Assembly (NCBI RefSeq): GCF_000295935.2
Contig: NZ_ALWO02000032.1
Span: forward strand, 144,952-208,951
Direction: 5' to 3'
DNA: 64,000 bases
Origin: Indibacter alkaliphilus LW1
GTDB taxonomy: Bacteria; Bacteroidota; Bacteroidia; Cytophagales; Cyclobacteriaceae
Shown here: positions 24,073-33,197 of the stretch, in pieces
Position numbering within the stretch: the stretch's first letter is position 1
How the letters are laid out: each line of letters starts with the position of its first letter
Translations under genes and position numbers: made by a program
The notes under the pieces: generated by a model
Told to the model about the DNA's origin: nothing
Databases searched by the model: none
What the model saw: only the letters and a program-made list of their open reading frames with translations

Positions 24073-27000
24073 TCTTTAATGCATTTTCAAAGTTCCAAAT
24101 TTGGTACCTTATTTCTCGCCCCACAGGAACTAAGAAATTATCGTACACATACTCTGCCCCGATAGAAATACCTCCAACCGTAGCACCTGCCGCCGCCCCC
24201 CAAGGTCCGCCAACCGCAGCACCAGTTCCTACTGAAACACCTAGACTACCTGTTCGGTAACCAAAACGACCAGCACTTATCTCACCACTTTGCATTGATT
24301 TATAATCAAGATAAACTCCTACACCTGCACCAGCATAACCAACACGACCTAAAGTTTTAGAAGCAACGCCCAGCCCCTGATATGTTCTACTAAAACTCGA
24401 AAACGTTCCTATTTTATTTGATACAGGCAAAGACATCCGGTATTCCAACATACCGACCTGAGTTAATCCGATAACTCCTGAAGCATAATCCGCTCCGCTT
24501 CCAATATCCTTAAGAGGACCCAAGTTCACTCCCCCTCCAAATTGGGACGGACTATTCAAACTCATCCCTTCGTTCCCAGACCTAGAAGCTGTAACAGTGA
24601 CTTCATCAAGCATGCCTCCGTTACGTGTCCACTCCCCGTTGCCAAAACTATATTCAGCACCTCCCGTGGATGTATAGCTCTGACCGTCCGTGGGGTCTAT
24701 TACATTTTCCTCACATTCGGGACACCTTCCATCAGGGTCATTGTATCGTATTGGATTATTCCAAAAGGCACTATAAGGAGACATTCCAATCTGCTTCGGA
24801 TGGTCCGCCAACGGGTCAACACTCAAAAACTTCCCAATCTCCGGATTATAGATCCTGAAGCCGTAGTCGTAGTGACTCTGATTGCCCCACTGTCCGCTTG
24901 GGTCTTTTTCCTTGCCGTTGAAGCCATACCTATACCCACTACTTTCCGTCCTACCTGTCATTTCCAGACCGAAGGGGTAATAGTCAGTCCTGCTCAGCAC
25001 TTCTGCCCAAGTACTGTCTCCATTCATATGGATGCGGTCTGACACCACGGCAAGTACATTGCCGAGGTGGTTGCTCAGCTCATATTGCTTGTGACCTACC
25101 GTTCGGTAACCCGGAGCGGAAGCATTGGCTACGTTCCCAAGTCTGGAAGATCCGTAGACCGGACGTTCTGACAGCGTATCATCCTGATAAACAGCCATCA
25201 CGTTACCTGATGCATCCCGGATATATCTGGTTATGTTTGAACCCTGTTTCTTTTCCACCCTGTTTCCGGAGGCATCATAACGGAATTCGATAGGAGAACC
25301 TGATGACTTGGTCACTTTACGGACTTTGCCTGAAGGCGTCCATTCAATGTTGGTCACCCCTCCTGCCACATCTTTTATCAGATTTCCGATGGCATCATAT
25401 TCATAGTTGTTACCCTGTGCTGAGGCCGTCTGCCTCAGTTTGTTGGAATTCGCATAATAGCCATAAGTAAAATTGTCCTGTATGGCTGCTGCCCCATTCC
25501 TGCGCTGTAAGGTAAGTAAATTTCCGTTCCCATCATAGGTATAGGTAGCATCATAGGCCTTTGCAGCGGCTGCTGTCCTGCTCACAAAGCTGGTGGTATA
25601 TTCTCTTAAGCTTCTGGACTGGACAATACGGTTCAGCTGATCATATTTATAGACCATAGCCTGCATATCATACGTATCCTGCGAACCAGCCAGCTCGGTA
25701 TTCATCCAGGTGATGTTTCCGTTGAAGAGTCCTGTATTGGAGTTGATCGTGGAAGTCCTCGACCAGAGGGCATCCCTCGTGTCTGTCCTGACCACCGTTG
25801 AGGTGATCGGGGTCCAGTCTCCATTGAAATATCCCAGGGCAAAGGCTATGGCATCCTTTCCTGTCCGCTTGCTGCCGATTCCATCAGCACCGGGATCTCC
25901 TCCCCCAGGCATGTTTACCCCTTTCAGCCAGCCCTGCAGGGTGTAGTAATAGTCCAACCCCTGAACTTTGTGCTCACCCAGCTCTACCCTGGCCAGCGGT
26001 CCATGGGGGTAATAGTAATAAGTGGCATCTATGGACCAGACATGTCCGTCGGTACTGGTCAATACCTGCTCAATCCTGTTGTCCGCATCATAGCGGTACC
26101 TGTGGATCAATTGTTCGGTTGTGCCAGGCTGATAGGCCACATAGTTTACATTGCCGCTTACCAGATCATATTGGTACTCGGTCTTCTTGGGGGCCATCCC
26201 GGGAATATATTGCAGTAGGGTCTTAACATTGCCATGTGGGTCATAGCTATACACCGTCATCAGTGTATCCGATTTCCCCTTTTCAAGCTGGGCTGTCCAG
26301 CTCACCCTGCCTCGAAGGTTCTCCTGTACCAGATAAGGGCTGGTTCCGCTCTTTTCCCGGTCATAGCCGGTCAAGGTAATGTCAGTACAGGTATAGACGG
26401 GTCTTTGCGGAAAGTCCGGGGTTCTGATACGGGAAACAAGTGAATCCAGTGGATCCGTTGACATCAATTCACCTGTTTCGAGTACCCTTCCGATTGGGTC
26501 ATATTTGGTGTAACTGTATTGGTTGGAGTTCTGTTGCCGTGCATTCTGGGATAGCCTTAGCTGACCGATGGCATTATACCAGAATCTACCCTCCCCTCCA
26601 TCGGGGCTGTTTTGATATACCAGCTGGTTCTTGCTGTTGTAACGGTAGCTGGTCACCAGCTCATGGGACGGATATAGTGAAGTCCCTGATATAACCTGAT
26701 TTACCTGGGCCGTACTAAGTGGCTTAACCCCTTTTGGCGGTACGGTTTGTGCCAGGTTGCCTGACTGGTCGTAGTAATACAGGGTATAGTGGTACTCTTT
26801 ATTGATCACCGTCATGGTCAGGCTTTCTTCTGCCCCGTCCAGGCACTGTGTTGTCCCGCTGTCATAATAGCGCTCCAGCCATGTCTTTTCAATCCGGGCC
26901 ACTACAGCTTCCCGTATTTTTTCTATTACAACCTCCTGCTCGGCCATACACTGGGCTACAATTTCAATCCAGGGCCTCTCAAAAACAAGACCTGCCAGCC

Positions 27001-28789
27001 AGGGATTGAACTCAGGATCCAACTGGTATTCGGTGCAGACCCTCACTTCAGTTCCGGGCACTATTGCGATCCGGGGCCCCTGTCCGTCGAGAAAAGGTCC
27101 AGGAAAATCCGTGTTCCTGATTTCTACCGTATACATGCCTTCACACTCAGAATGGCAAGGTTGGTTTGGTATGGACAGGCAGTTTATGGTGATAGATTTA
27201 TGGGCCGAAGAAGCATCATGTAGAGGCACCCCGTCTTTTCTCCATCGGTAGGTCGAAGGAGTACCCTGATAATTGCCGTCATTTGCAGTAAGGGTGAGCT
27301 GGGATCCCGGCACCACATAAAGTGAATCAATTCCACCGGGAAGGATCTGGGGAGCATACTGGAAGTAATCCCCTACTTTTTGCCTGGCATAGGTTAAATT
27401 CTCCCAGAAATAATGGTTATACCTGACAGTAAATGACCACATATTCCTGTCATAGAGACAATTGGGAATATCGCCTTCCAGATTGTTGTTATGGAGGGTA
27501 AGTACATTCAGATGCGGCAGATTACAAAGTCCAGGAGGGATTATCCCATACAGCCTATTGTTGTCCAAATACAAGTCTCTTAGGTTAAGCAGGTTTCCAA
27601 ATGTTTCCGGTATCCTGCTATGTATATCGTTCCCATCCACCCTGAATCTCCAAAGATTGGAAAGATTTCCCAACGAAGCAGGCAGATTACCGGATAGGTT
27701 GTTTCTTTGGATATAAAAAGAACTCAGTTGGGTCATCCCCCCCATTGTTCCTGGTATCTGCCCGGAGAGCTGATTATCTGACAACCACAGGTACATCAGT
27801 TTTTTGAGATTACCTAAACTCGAGGGAATAGGACCCGTTAGCTGGTTTACATTTAAATGCAACCCCGTCAATTCGGTTAGATTACCGATTGAAGGAGGAA
27901 TATGACCTGATAATTGATTTGAATACAGGTACAGTTCCTGTATATTGGTCATGTTCCCTATTGATGAAGGTATTGGACCTGTAAAGGAGTTTCGATTGAT
28001 ATAGAAATGGGTCAACTTGGTGAGGTTACCCAAATTTTCAGGCAGTGTTCCTGACATATCGTTGTCATAGACACTGAAAAAAGTAAGGTTGGGCAGGTTT
28101 GTTATTGAGCTAGGAATTGAACCTGTGAAATTATTGAGATATAAATGGACATTGCTCAAAGCAGTCATATTGCCCATAGTGGCTGGTAATGTTCCGGGTA
28201 TATTGTTTAAGTACAACAATAATTCGACAACCTTATCCAGATTTCCAATACTTTGCGGAAGCTGGCCTATAAATGGGTTCCTGACCAACTGGATATGCTC
28301 CAGGTAGGTTAAATTCCCAAAACTCTCCGGAATTGTACCATTAAGGTTGTTTTCAAACTGGATAAAATATTTTACATGTCCATCATCATCAACCGTCACC
28401 CCATGAAAATTTGCTACACTCTGAACCACATTGGGGTTTGCAGTATTCCAGCCCGTATTGTTAAACCAGTTAGGACCGTCCATAGCCTGGTAAAATTCCA
28501 TCAAAGCCTGATATTCAGCAGCACTGGGAAGTGGACCTGAAGCAATCCTAGTCTGGGTATCCGGTTCACTTTTAGAAGTTCTTACACTACCTCTAGAGAT
28601 CCTTTTTCCGGATTTGTCAACCCTAGGTGAAGCCCCTCCTTTTTTATCTGAAAAATGATTTACTTTCATATTCTCAACAGGGGTCACTCTGGCTGCCTCA
28701 GCCATCATTTTAGACCATAAAAGACTGTCGAGGTAATCTTCCTCCTTTTTCTTTTCGTTTACCTTTTCCATTTCCTCTCTCTTCCCCAA
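24050..28789 (-). CDS. LRR-RHS/YD-repeat polymorphic toxin-like protein
   Basis: A 1579-residue chimera. Residues about 90-455 carry a plant-type leucine-rich repeat array (about 13 units of the LxxNxLxGxIPxxxGNLxxL form). An Ig-like segment with cysteines follows, then YD repeats (YDPIGRVLETG, YDQLNRIVQSR, YDASGNRVEKK) and the RHS core near 1265-1352 (FNGKEKDPSGQW, SVDPLADHPKQIGMSPYSAFWNNPIRYNDPDG). After CPECEE and the DEVTVTAS motif, a variable domain of about 200 residues is rich in Gly/Ala (VGTGAAVGGPWGAAAGATVGG), suggesting membrane interaction. No signal peptide is visible; the called start is TTG 28789, with ATG 28771 as alternative. An IS3-derived segment lies just upstream, so the original 5' end may be lost. 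Confidence 0.85.
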   Translation of the reverse strand: MGKREEMEKVNEKKKEEDYLDSLLWSKMMAEAARVTPVENMKVNHFSDKKGGASPRVDKSGKRISRGSVRTSKSEPDTQTRIASGPLPSAAEYQALMEFYQAMDGPNWFNNTGWNTANPNVVQSVANFHGVTVDDDGHVKYFIQFENNLNGTIPESFGNLTYLEHIQLVRNPFIGQLPQSIGNLDKVVELLLYLNNIPGTLPATMGNMTALSNVHLYLNNFTGSIPSSITNLPNLTFFSVYDNDMSGTLPENLGNLTKLTHFYINRNSFTGPIPSSIGNMTNIQELYLYSNQLSGHIPPSIGNLTELTGLHLNVNQLTGPIPSSLGNLKKLMYLWLSDNQLSGQIPGTMGGMTQLSSFYIQRNNLSGNLPASLGNLSNLWRFRVDGNDIHSRIPETFGNLLNLRDLYLDNNRLYGIIPPGLCNLPHLNVLTLHNNNLEGDIPNCLYDRNMWSFTVRYNHYFWENLTYARQKVGDYFQYAPQILPGGIDSLYVVPGSQLTLTANDGNYQGTPSTYRWRKDGVPLHDASSAHKSITINCLSIPNQPCHSECEGMYTVEIRNTDFPGPFLDGQGPRIAIVPGTEVRVCTEYQLDPEFNPWLAGLVFERPWIEIVAQCMAEQEVVIEKIREAVVARIEKTWLERYYDSGTTQCLDGAEESLTMTVINKEYHYTLYYYDQSGNLAQTVPPKGVKPLSTAQVNQVISGTSLYPSHELVTSYRYNSKNQLVYQNSPDGGEGRFWYNAIGQLRLSQNARQQNSNQYSYTKYDPIGRVLETGELMSTDPLDSLVSRIRTPDFPQRPVYTCTDITLTGYDREKSGTSPYLVQENLRGRVSWTAQLEKGKSDTLMTVYSYDPHGNVKTLLQYIPGMAPKKTEYQYDLVSGNVNYVAYQPGTTEQLIHRYRYDADNRIEQVLTSTDGHVWSIDATYYYYPHGPLARVELGEHKVQGLDYYYTLQGWLKGVNMPGGGDPGADGIGSKRTGKDAIAFALGYFNGDWTPITSTVVRTDTRDALWSRTSTINSNTGLFNGNITWMNTELAGSQDTYDMQAMVYKYDQLNRIVQSRSLREYTTSFVSRTAAAAKAYDATYTYDGNGNLLTLQRRNGAAAIQDNFTYGYYANSNKLRQTASAQGNNYEYDAIGNLIKDVAGGVTNIEWTPSGKVRKVTKSSGSPIEFRYDASGNRVEKKQGSNITRYIRDASGNVMAVYQDDTLSERPVYGSSRLGNVANASAPGYRTVGHKQYELSNHLGNVLAVVSDRIHMNGDSTWAEVLSRTDYYPFGLEMTGRTESSGYRYGFNGKEKDPSGQWGNQSHYDYGFRIYNPEIGKFLSVDPLADHPKQIGMSPYSAFWNNPIRYNDPDGRCPECEENVIDPTDGQSYTSTGGAEYSFGNGEWTRNGGMLDEVTVTASRSGNEGMSLNSPSQFGGGVNLGPLKDIGSGADYASGVIGLTQVGMLEYRMSLPVSNKIGTFSSFSRTYQGLGVASKTLGRVGYAGAGVGVYLDYKSMQSGEISAGRFGYRTGSLGVSVGTGAAVGGPWGAAAGATVGGISIGAEYVYDNFLVPVGREIRYQIWNFENALKNGWYPGR

Positions 28790-28830
28790 TTCGGGCTGGA
28801 GGTCACTGTTTTGAAAACGATAGATCCCCG

Positions 28831-28959
28831 GATCTGGATTTGCAACAAAAAACTGGACAAAATATTAAGCTGCTATTTTTTGATTTAAGTTTTCAAACTG
28901 TTCAGGAGTCATATACTTCAAATAAGAATGCTTCCTTTTTTTGTTGCAAATCCAAGATC
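28831..28959. repeat. IS3-transposase tail between 22-bp inverted repeats
   Basis: GATCTGGATTTGCAACAAAAAA (28831-28852, two words: gatct and ggatttgcaacaaaaaa) recurs inverted at 28937-28959 with one extra base. Between them, on the minus strand (28945-28865), the frame encodes NKKRKHSYLKYMTPEQFEN and a short tail to a stop, the typical C-terminus of an IS3-family OrfB transposase. The rest of the IS is absent. This segment separates the RHS gene from the divergent AbiE operon. Confidence 0.6.
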
Positions 28960-29012
28960 AATGACTATTCTGATTGCTGTATAGAGTAGAAAGTTCCTTA
29001 TATTTACCAATC

Positions 29013-29053
29013 GTGTTACGATAAGACCCAATTTTTAGGTCTTATCGTAACAC
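29013..29053. promoter_or_regulatory. perfect 16-bp inverted repeat, probable AbiEi operator
   Basis: GTGTTACGATAAGACC (29013-29028) and GGTCTTATCGTAACAC (29038-29053) pair perfectly around a 9-nt loop, ending 10 bp before the antitoxin start. AbiEi antitoxins are known to repress their own operon by binding inverted repeats, so this is the likely operator. In RNA it would form a hairpin just before the start codon and could also limit translation. Confidence 0.7.
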
Positions 29054-29063
29054 AAAAGGTAAT

Positions 29064-29864
29064 ATGGCAGACAGCGTTTACATATCAGAACATCTTACGA
29101 AGCCCCAACTTGAATTCTTAAAGTTGCTGGATGACTATGAAATACAATTGTTCAAATTCTCCGAAATTGAACAGTTACTAGAACAAAAGTTTGACAACTT
29201 AAGTGAGATTTTGGAAAATCTAGTTGATAAGAAACTACTTGTAAGGATTGAGAGAGGTAAATTTTGTAGACATAGTTTTCGGGACGAATATGTCATAGGT
29301 ACTTTTGTCGCTGAAAATAGTGCTGTCGCGTATTGGTCTGCATTGAATTTGCATGGATTGACAGAACAGTTTTCTAATACCGTTTTTATTCAATCGACTC
29401 ATCAAAAAAACGATAAGTCAATCTTAGGTATTTCTTATAAATTCGTCAAGATAGCACCTAATAAAAAAACAGGAATCATACTCAATGGTTACGGTAACCT
29501 TCAGTATCCCATCACGGATGTGGAGAAAACAATAGTCGATTGCTTTGACCTACCTCAACATTCTGGTGGCTATGCGGAATTGATCAGAGCCGTTGGTCAA
29601 GCGCAATTGAAACCCAATAAATTAATCGAGTACTGCCAGGCTGTAAATAATATTGCGGTTACCAAACGAATTGGCTATTTGGTTGAGCTTCTCCAAATTC
29701 CAGGCATGGAATCTTTTATAAATTTTGCCAAGATGCAGGTAAAGAATAGATATAACTTATTTGACCCCCAGGGATTGGACGAAGGTGAATTTGTAGCGGA
29801 ATGGCGATTAAGGTTAAATATCAGCCGGGAAGAATTATTGGATATTTCCAATAAACAATACTAA
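29064..29864 (+). CDS. AbiEi-family antitoxin / transcriptional repressor
   Basis: A 266-residue protein with an N-terminal winged helix (residues about 10-65: KFSEIEQLLEQKFDNLSEIL, then LVDKKLLVRIERGKF) and the AbiEi core (AYWSALNLHGLTEQFSNTVFI, YPITDVEKTIVDCFDLPQHSGGY). AbiEi represses the operon and counteracts the nucleotidyltransferase toxin AbiEii. The stop codon overlaps the abiEii start (TAATG at 29862-29866), and a 16-bp operator-like palindrome precedes the gene. The system provides phage abortive infection or stabilises mobile DNA. Confidence 0.9.
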   Translation: MADSVYISEHLTKPQLEFLKLLDDYEIQLFKFSEIEQLLEQKFDNLSEILENLVDKKLLVRIERGKFCRHSFRDEYVIGTFVAENSAVAYWSALNLHGLTEQFSNTVFIQSTHQKNDKSILGISYKFVKIAPNKKTGIILNGYGNLQYPITDVEKTIVDCFDLPQHSGGYAELIRAVGQAQLKPNKLIEYCQAVNNIAVTKRIGYLVELLQIPGMESFINFAKMQVKNRYNLFDPQGLDEGEFVAEWRLRLNISREELLDISNKQY

Positions 29865-30730
29865 TGATACTAAAAAAGGAAATAGCGGAAAAAGCTTTGG
29901 AACATGAAGTTTCCAGAAGTACCATTGACAAGGATTGGGTACTGGGACATTTTATAGATGCTATATATTCGATAGATTCCTGTAGAGAAGCACTGATCTT
30001 CAAAGGAGGAACATGTTTGCGAAAATGTTATATTCCGGATTATCGATTTTCAGAAGATTTAGATTTCACATCCGTCAATCCGGATTTTCAATTGGATGAA
30101 GATTTATTGAGGCAAATCAACACGTTAGTGCACGATCGCACCGGTATGCCACTACATTTGGAAAAGCGGACTGAGCTTCGACACAATGATATGCTTACTG
30201 GATATGCTGCCATTATAAAGTTTTGGGGAGCTGATCATTCAAGGGATCAGATTCCTCCAGATCCCGCGCGATGGACTACTTCGATTAAGATTGAAATTAT
30301 CCTGTACGAGAAGATGCTGTTTGAACCGACTTTGAAAACAGTTTACCATGATTATTCCGACCAGCTCACTCCTGCAATAGGTGAGATTGCCTGCTATGAT
30401 ATAAAAGAAGTGTTGTCTGAAAAATTAAGAGCCTTGATCCAATGTTCTTATACAGCACCTCGCGACTACTACGATATTTGGTATTTGTCCAGACATGTCA
30501 GCGATCTCGATTGGGCGGAGGTTAAGCAGGCATTCCTAGAGAAAATGGTATTTAAAAGACTAGAATTTACAGGAGTAGAACAATTACTTAACACGCGGAG
30601 TGAAAATACGGTGAGAAGAGCTTGGAAAAATAGTTTAGGACATCAAATCTCAGCCAAAAAATTACCCACTTTTGACGAAGTAAAAAAGGACTTGGAGCTA
30701 TTGTTTAATAAAATCTTCGAAACGATATAA
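29864..30730 (+). CDS. AbiEii-family nucleotidyltransferase toxin
   Basis: A 288-residue protein with the complete AbiEii motif set: FKGGTCLRKCY and RFSEDLDFT (GG...S.D.D nucleotidyltransferase core, near residues 45-66), KIEIILYE (near 143-150), and DIKEVLSEKLRAL (near 184-196) followed by PRDYYDIWYLSR. AbiEii/MenT toxins transfer nucleotides onto RNA such as tRNA acceptor ends, halting translation during phage infection. All catalytic residues look intact, so the toxin is probably active and needs AbiEi. It overlaps abiEi by 1 bp and the hsdR remnant by 1 bp. Confidence 0.93.
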   Translation: MILKKEIAEKALEHEVSRSTIDKDWVLGHFIDAIYSIDSCREALIFKGGTCLRKCYIPDYRFSEDLDFTSVNPDFQLDEDLLRQINTLVHDRTGMPLHLEKRTELRHNDMLTGYAAIIKFWGADHSRDQIPPDPARWTTSIKIEIILYEKMLFEPTLKTVYHDYSDQLTPAIGEIACYDIKEVLSEKLRALIQCSYTAPRDYYDIWYLSRHVSDLDWAEVKQAFLEKMVFKRLEFTGVEQLLNTRSENTVRRAWKNSLGHQISAKKLPTFDEVKKDLELLFNKIFETI

Positions 30731-31029
30731 TGGCATTTAATGAAAACTCAAGAGTAAAAATTCCTGCCCTTCTCCATTTAATGAAGTTGGGATATACTTA
30801 TATTCCATTAAGAGAACATATTCGAAGAGAAGATACCAATATTTTCGCGTCGATATTTTTAGAAAGCCTGCAAAAAATCAATCCGGGCGCTCAATTGGAA
30901 GAATTAAAAAGAGAATTGGATGAAGTTAGTTTGGAGCTCGATTACGAAGATATTGGTGAAAAATTTTATCAGCGCTTAACATTTAGCCCACTAGCCGAAA
31001 GCCCTTACAAAAAAGCCCTGATAGAATAA
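30730..31029 (+). pseudogene. hsdR: 5' remnant of type I restriction subunit hsdR
   Basis: The 99 codons start like the N-terminus of HsdR: FNENSRVKIPALLHLMKLGY, then IFLESLQKINP and YEDIGEKFYQRL. A full HsdR is about 1000 residues, so only one tenth is left, with no nuclease or helicase motif. After FYQRLTF the sequence departs and stops within a hairpin. It overlaps the toxin start-to-stop junction by 1 bp, showing that the AbiE pair once lay inside a type I restriction-modification operon whose other parts have been lost. Confidence 0.75.
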
Positions 31030-31048
31030 AAAATCTATCAGGGATTTT
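31016..31048 (+). terminator. terminator after the AbiE operon
   Basis: CCCTGATAGA (31016-31025), ataaaaaa, TCTATCAGGG (31034-31043) then attttgg. The 10-bp stem is perfect and includes the last codons of the hsdR remnant. Confidence 0.7.
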
Positions 31049-31124
31049 GGTTAGTGGCTGTTGACTGTATCCGTCCGATAAACCCCATATTTCCAGATAG
31101 TCGGTTACTTTGTAAAGTTGCGTC

Positions 31125-31260
31125 ATGAAAAAAATAAGCAACAATGAGTATCGTAACCTAGTTGATAGGTGGCAGGAATCTGGAGAAATTAAAGCCTCTT
31201 TTGCAGAGGCAGAAGGTATCTCAAGGACCACAATTTATTATAGGTGTAAGAAGTTCATTT
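31125..31260 (+). pseudogene. IS66-type accessory gene fragment (TnpA-like)
   Basis: The frame opens MKKISNNEYRNLVDRWQESG, then FAEAEGISRTTIYYRCKKF, resembling the small helix-turn-helix protein encoded first in IS66-family elements. The normal continuation ends at about codon 45, and the frame then reads unrelated sequence to a stop at 31385. No tnpB or tnpC follows. This is the left-end scar of an IS66 element. Confidence 0.55.
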
Positions 31261-32562
31261 ATTCTAGAACTGGTTTTCTCCCACCCCACCACCTTGGTGA
31301 ATGCTTAAAAGATCTGACTTTGGCTTTCCAGGATCATTCCAGGGTTTTTCTTTTTTTGGATTTGATAAATCCCCTCCCCCATTGAGAACCAAAAGATCCG
31401 GAATATCTCCCCTCCTATTTTACGGGGTCAATCCCGATGGTCGGGACAGGCTATCATCAGGAATAGCAGTCGAATCTGGCGTATCAAGCCACTTTCACTG
31501 CTCAAAAACATTCTGGATTTGTGGGGTCAACATACTCCGGAATATCCACCATACAGGAATTAGGACCGAGCGTTTAGAAAACCTTCGGTGAAGGTTTTTA
31601 GCGAGGGGCCAGGTTGAAGGGTAGGAAGAACACCTACACAACAATACAACATTCTTAATAGCACCATACAGGAATTGAAATCCTTTAATCAAAAATCTAA
31701 CTATTAAAATAATTATAAATCCAAAATTCAAACTTTCAAATTCCCACATTTGATTTTGTATCTTAAGAGAAAAACCAGATGAAGAACAAGGGATGGAAGT
31801 ATAATCCGGGAAGGCTTCCTTTGGAAAACCCTGATTATACTTTCAGGCTTGCGCAACCTTGTACTTCAGATTGGTTTTTCTAAAATTTCATAAATCAAAT
31901 GCTGAATCCAAAGTTTTAGGAACAGCTCTTTAATTTACCTCAATGTTGATAACTGTTTTTGGTTCTAAAAATATTGATTTTAAAAAAATCCAAATATCCG
32001 AGTTCCGAGGATATTTTTCTCCTCTTTCAAAATGGAAAGCTGGGGATTGTTGTAGACAATCCTACATCTAGCTAACTGCGATAAAGCAGTTCCTATTTCC
32101 CCTATTCTTGGGAATTACGGCTTTTTGAAAACATGAAATTTCAACATTCCAAGCTCAGTTTTCCCAGTTCCACATAAAGCTATTCGCAGTAATTTCCAAT
32201 CCTGCATAGGACTACCATTTTCCTTGCGCGATCTTGTAAATTAGTAGATATAAATGAACACATCGTCTTCTTCCAGAGGGCAACAATTTTGGTGAAATTA
32301 GTTCTTTACTGATACTGATTTTGTTGAAGGTAAAAAACTACAATCGAAAATGAAACTTCGCTATGGCTTTATGACTATTGTAAAATGAATTGGTAGAGGT
32401 GAAGGCTAGCTAATCGTTTATCACATAGATTTTAAATTACTTTCAAAAAACTTATCTGCTACCTTCATCAATGGTACTATCAATAAAATTTCCCCACCTC
32501 ATGCCCAGAAGGTGGATTTCTTGCTTTTTGTCTTTTTAGATTAGAAACTTCAATTACTATTT
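31261..32562. other. 1.3-kb gene-poor stretch inside the island
   Basis: No supportable gene on either strand. Visible structure: a TCCCGA-tgg-TCGGGA palindrome (31432-31446), an inverted repeat agtataatc ... gattatact (near 31797-31843), and AACTGC-gataaa-GCAGTT (near 32075-32092). It looks like decayed insertion-sequence and regulatory debris upstream of the two small island regulators. Confidence 0.5.
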
Positions 32563-32820
32563 ATGGCAAGTTTTGATTTTATAACCAAGGAAGACCTTGA
32601 GATGCTAAGGGTTCAACTGATGAATGACTTCAGGAAACTAATTGAACCTAAAAAGAAAATCCTTAAGGAGTGGATAAAAGGGAATGAGGTAAGAAAAATC
32701 CTTAGCATTTCCCCGGGATCCCTTCAGAACTTAAGGATCAACGGTTTGCTAAATCCTAAAAAAATAGGTGGGACTTGGTATTATAGAACTGAGGAAATTG
32801 AGGCTCTATTTGAAAAGTAG
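32563..32820 (+). CDS. helix-turn-helix island protein (excisionase-like)
   Basis: An 85-residue protein of the small HTH type carried by many Bacteroidota mobile elements: an N-terminal coiled region (FITKEDLEMLRVQLMNDF) and a MerR/excisionase-like helix-turn-helix (WIKGNEVRKILSISPGSLQ, GLLNPKKIGGTWYYRTEEIEALF). Proteins like this act as recombination directionality factors or local regulators. It is 3 bp ahead of the next small gene and opposite the integrase. Confidence 0.75.
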   Translation: MASFDFITKEDLEMLRVQLMNDFRKLIEPKKKILKEWIKGNEVRKILSISPGSLQNLRINGLLNPKKIGGTWYYRTEEIEALFEK

Positions 32821-32823
32821 TCA

Positions 32824-33120
32824 ATGGAAGCAAGGAAAAATTCAAAAGTCAAAAAAGTCATCGCACTCTTGGAAAAAGTTCTTAATCGACCGGAATTTAA
32901 TCCAAGTCATATCGCTGTATTTACTGCCATTTTAAAGGAGTTTTTGATACAGGATGTAAAGGACGGATTTAGGATCACTAGAGGCAGGATCATGAGATTG
33001 GCCCAAATCCGTTCTATAGCCACTTACCATCACTGTATAAAGGGCCTGGTAAAAGCAAATTTAATCCTATACCAACCTTCCTTTCATCCTAAGCTTGGGA
33101 CAATGGTCAAGTTTTTATAG
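32824..33120 (+). CDS. small winged-helix-like island protein
   Basis: A 98-residue basic protein beginning 3 bp after the HTH gene. The second half (ITRGRIMRLAQIRSIATYHH, CIKGLVKANLILYQPSFHPK) looks like a winged helix with a beta-hairpin. The same pair organisation occurs in other Bacteroidota mobile elements. Exact function is not recognised; control of integration or of the divergent cargo is likely. Confidence 0.6.
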   Translation: MEARKNSKVKKVIALLEKVLNRPEFNPSHIAVFTAILKEFLIQDVKDGFRITRGRIMRLAQIRSIATYHHCIKGLVKANLILYQPSFHPKLGTMVKFL

Positions 33121-33197
33121 AAAAAAGTTAAACCGAAGGGTTCTTAGAAGATTAAATTCACTCTATTATTAAATCCCCTCCGGTTATAAATTAAAAA

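Noticed and set aside
27430..28330. Eukaryotic contamination suggested by plant-type LRRs
   Set aside because: The LRRs are in one frame with typical bacterial RHS and YD repeats and within a bacterial island; such LRRs occur in bacteria.
31055..31124. Complete IS66 element
   Set aside because: Only an accessory-gene start is recognisable; no transposase gene or right inverted repeat can be found before 32562.
31495..31749. 84-codon minus-strand frame in the island's gene-poor region
   Set aside because: Low-complexity, unlike any family, and lying in AT-rich debris; treated as chance.
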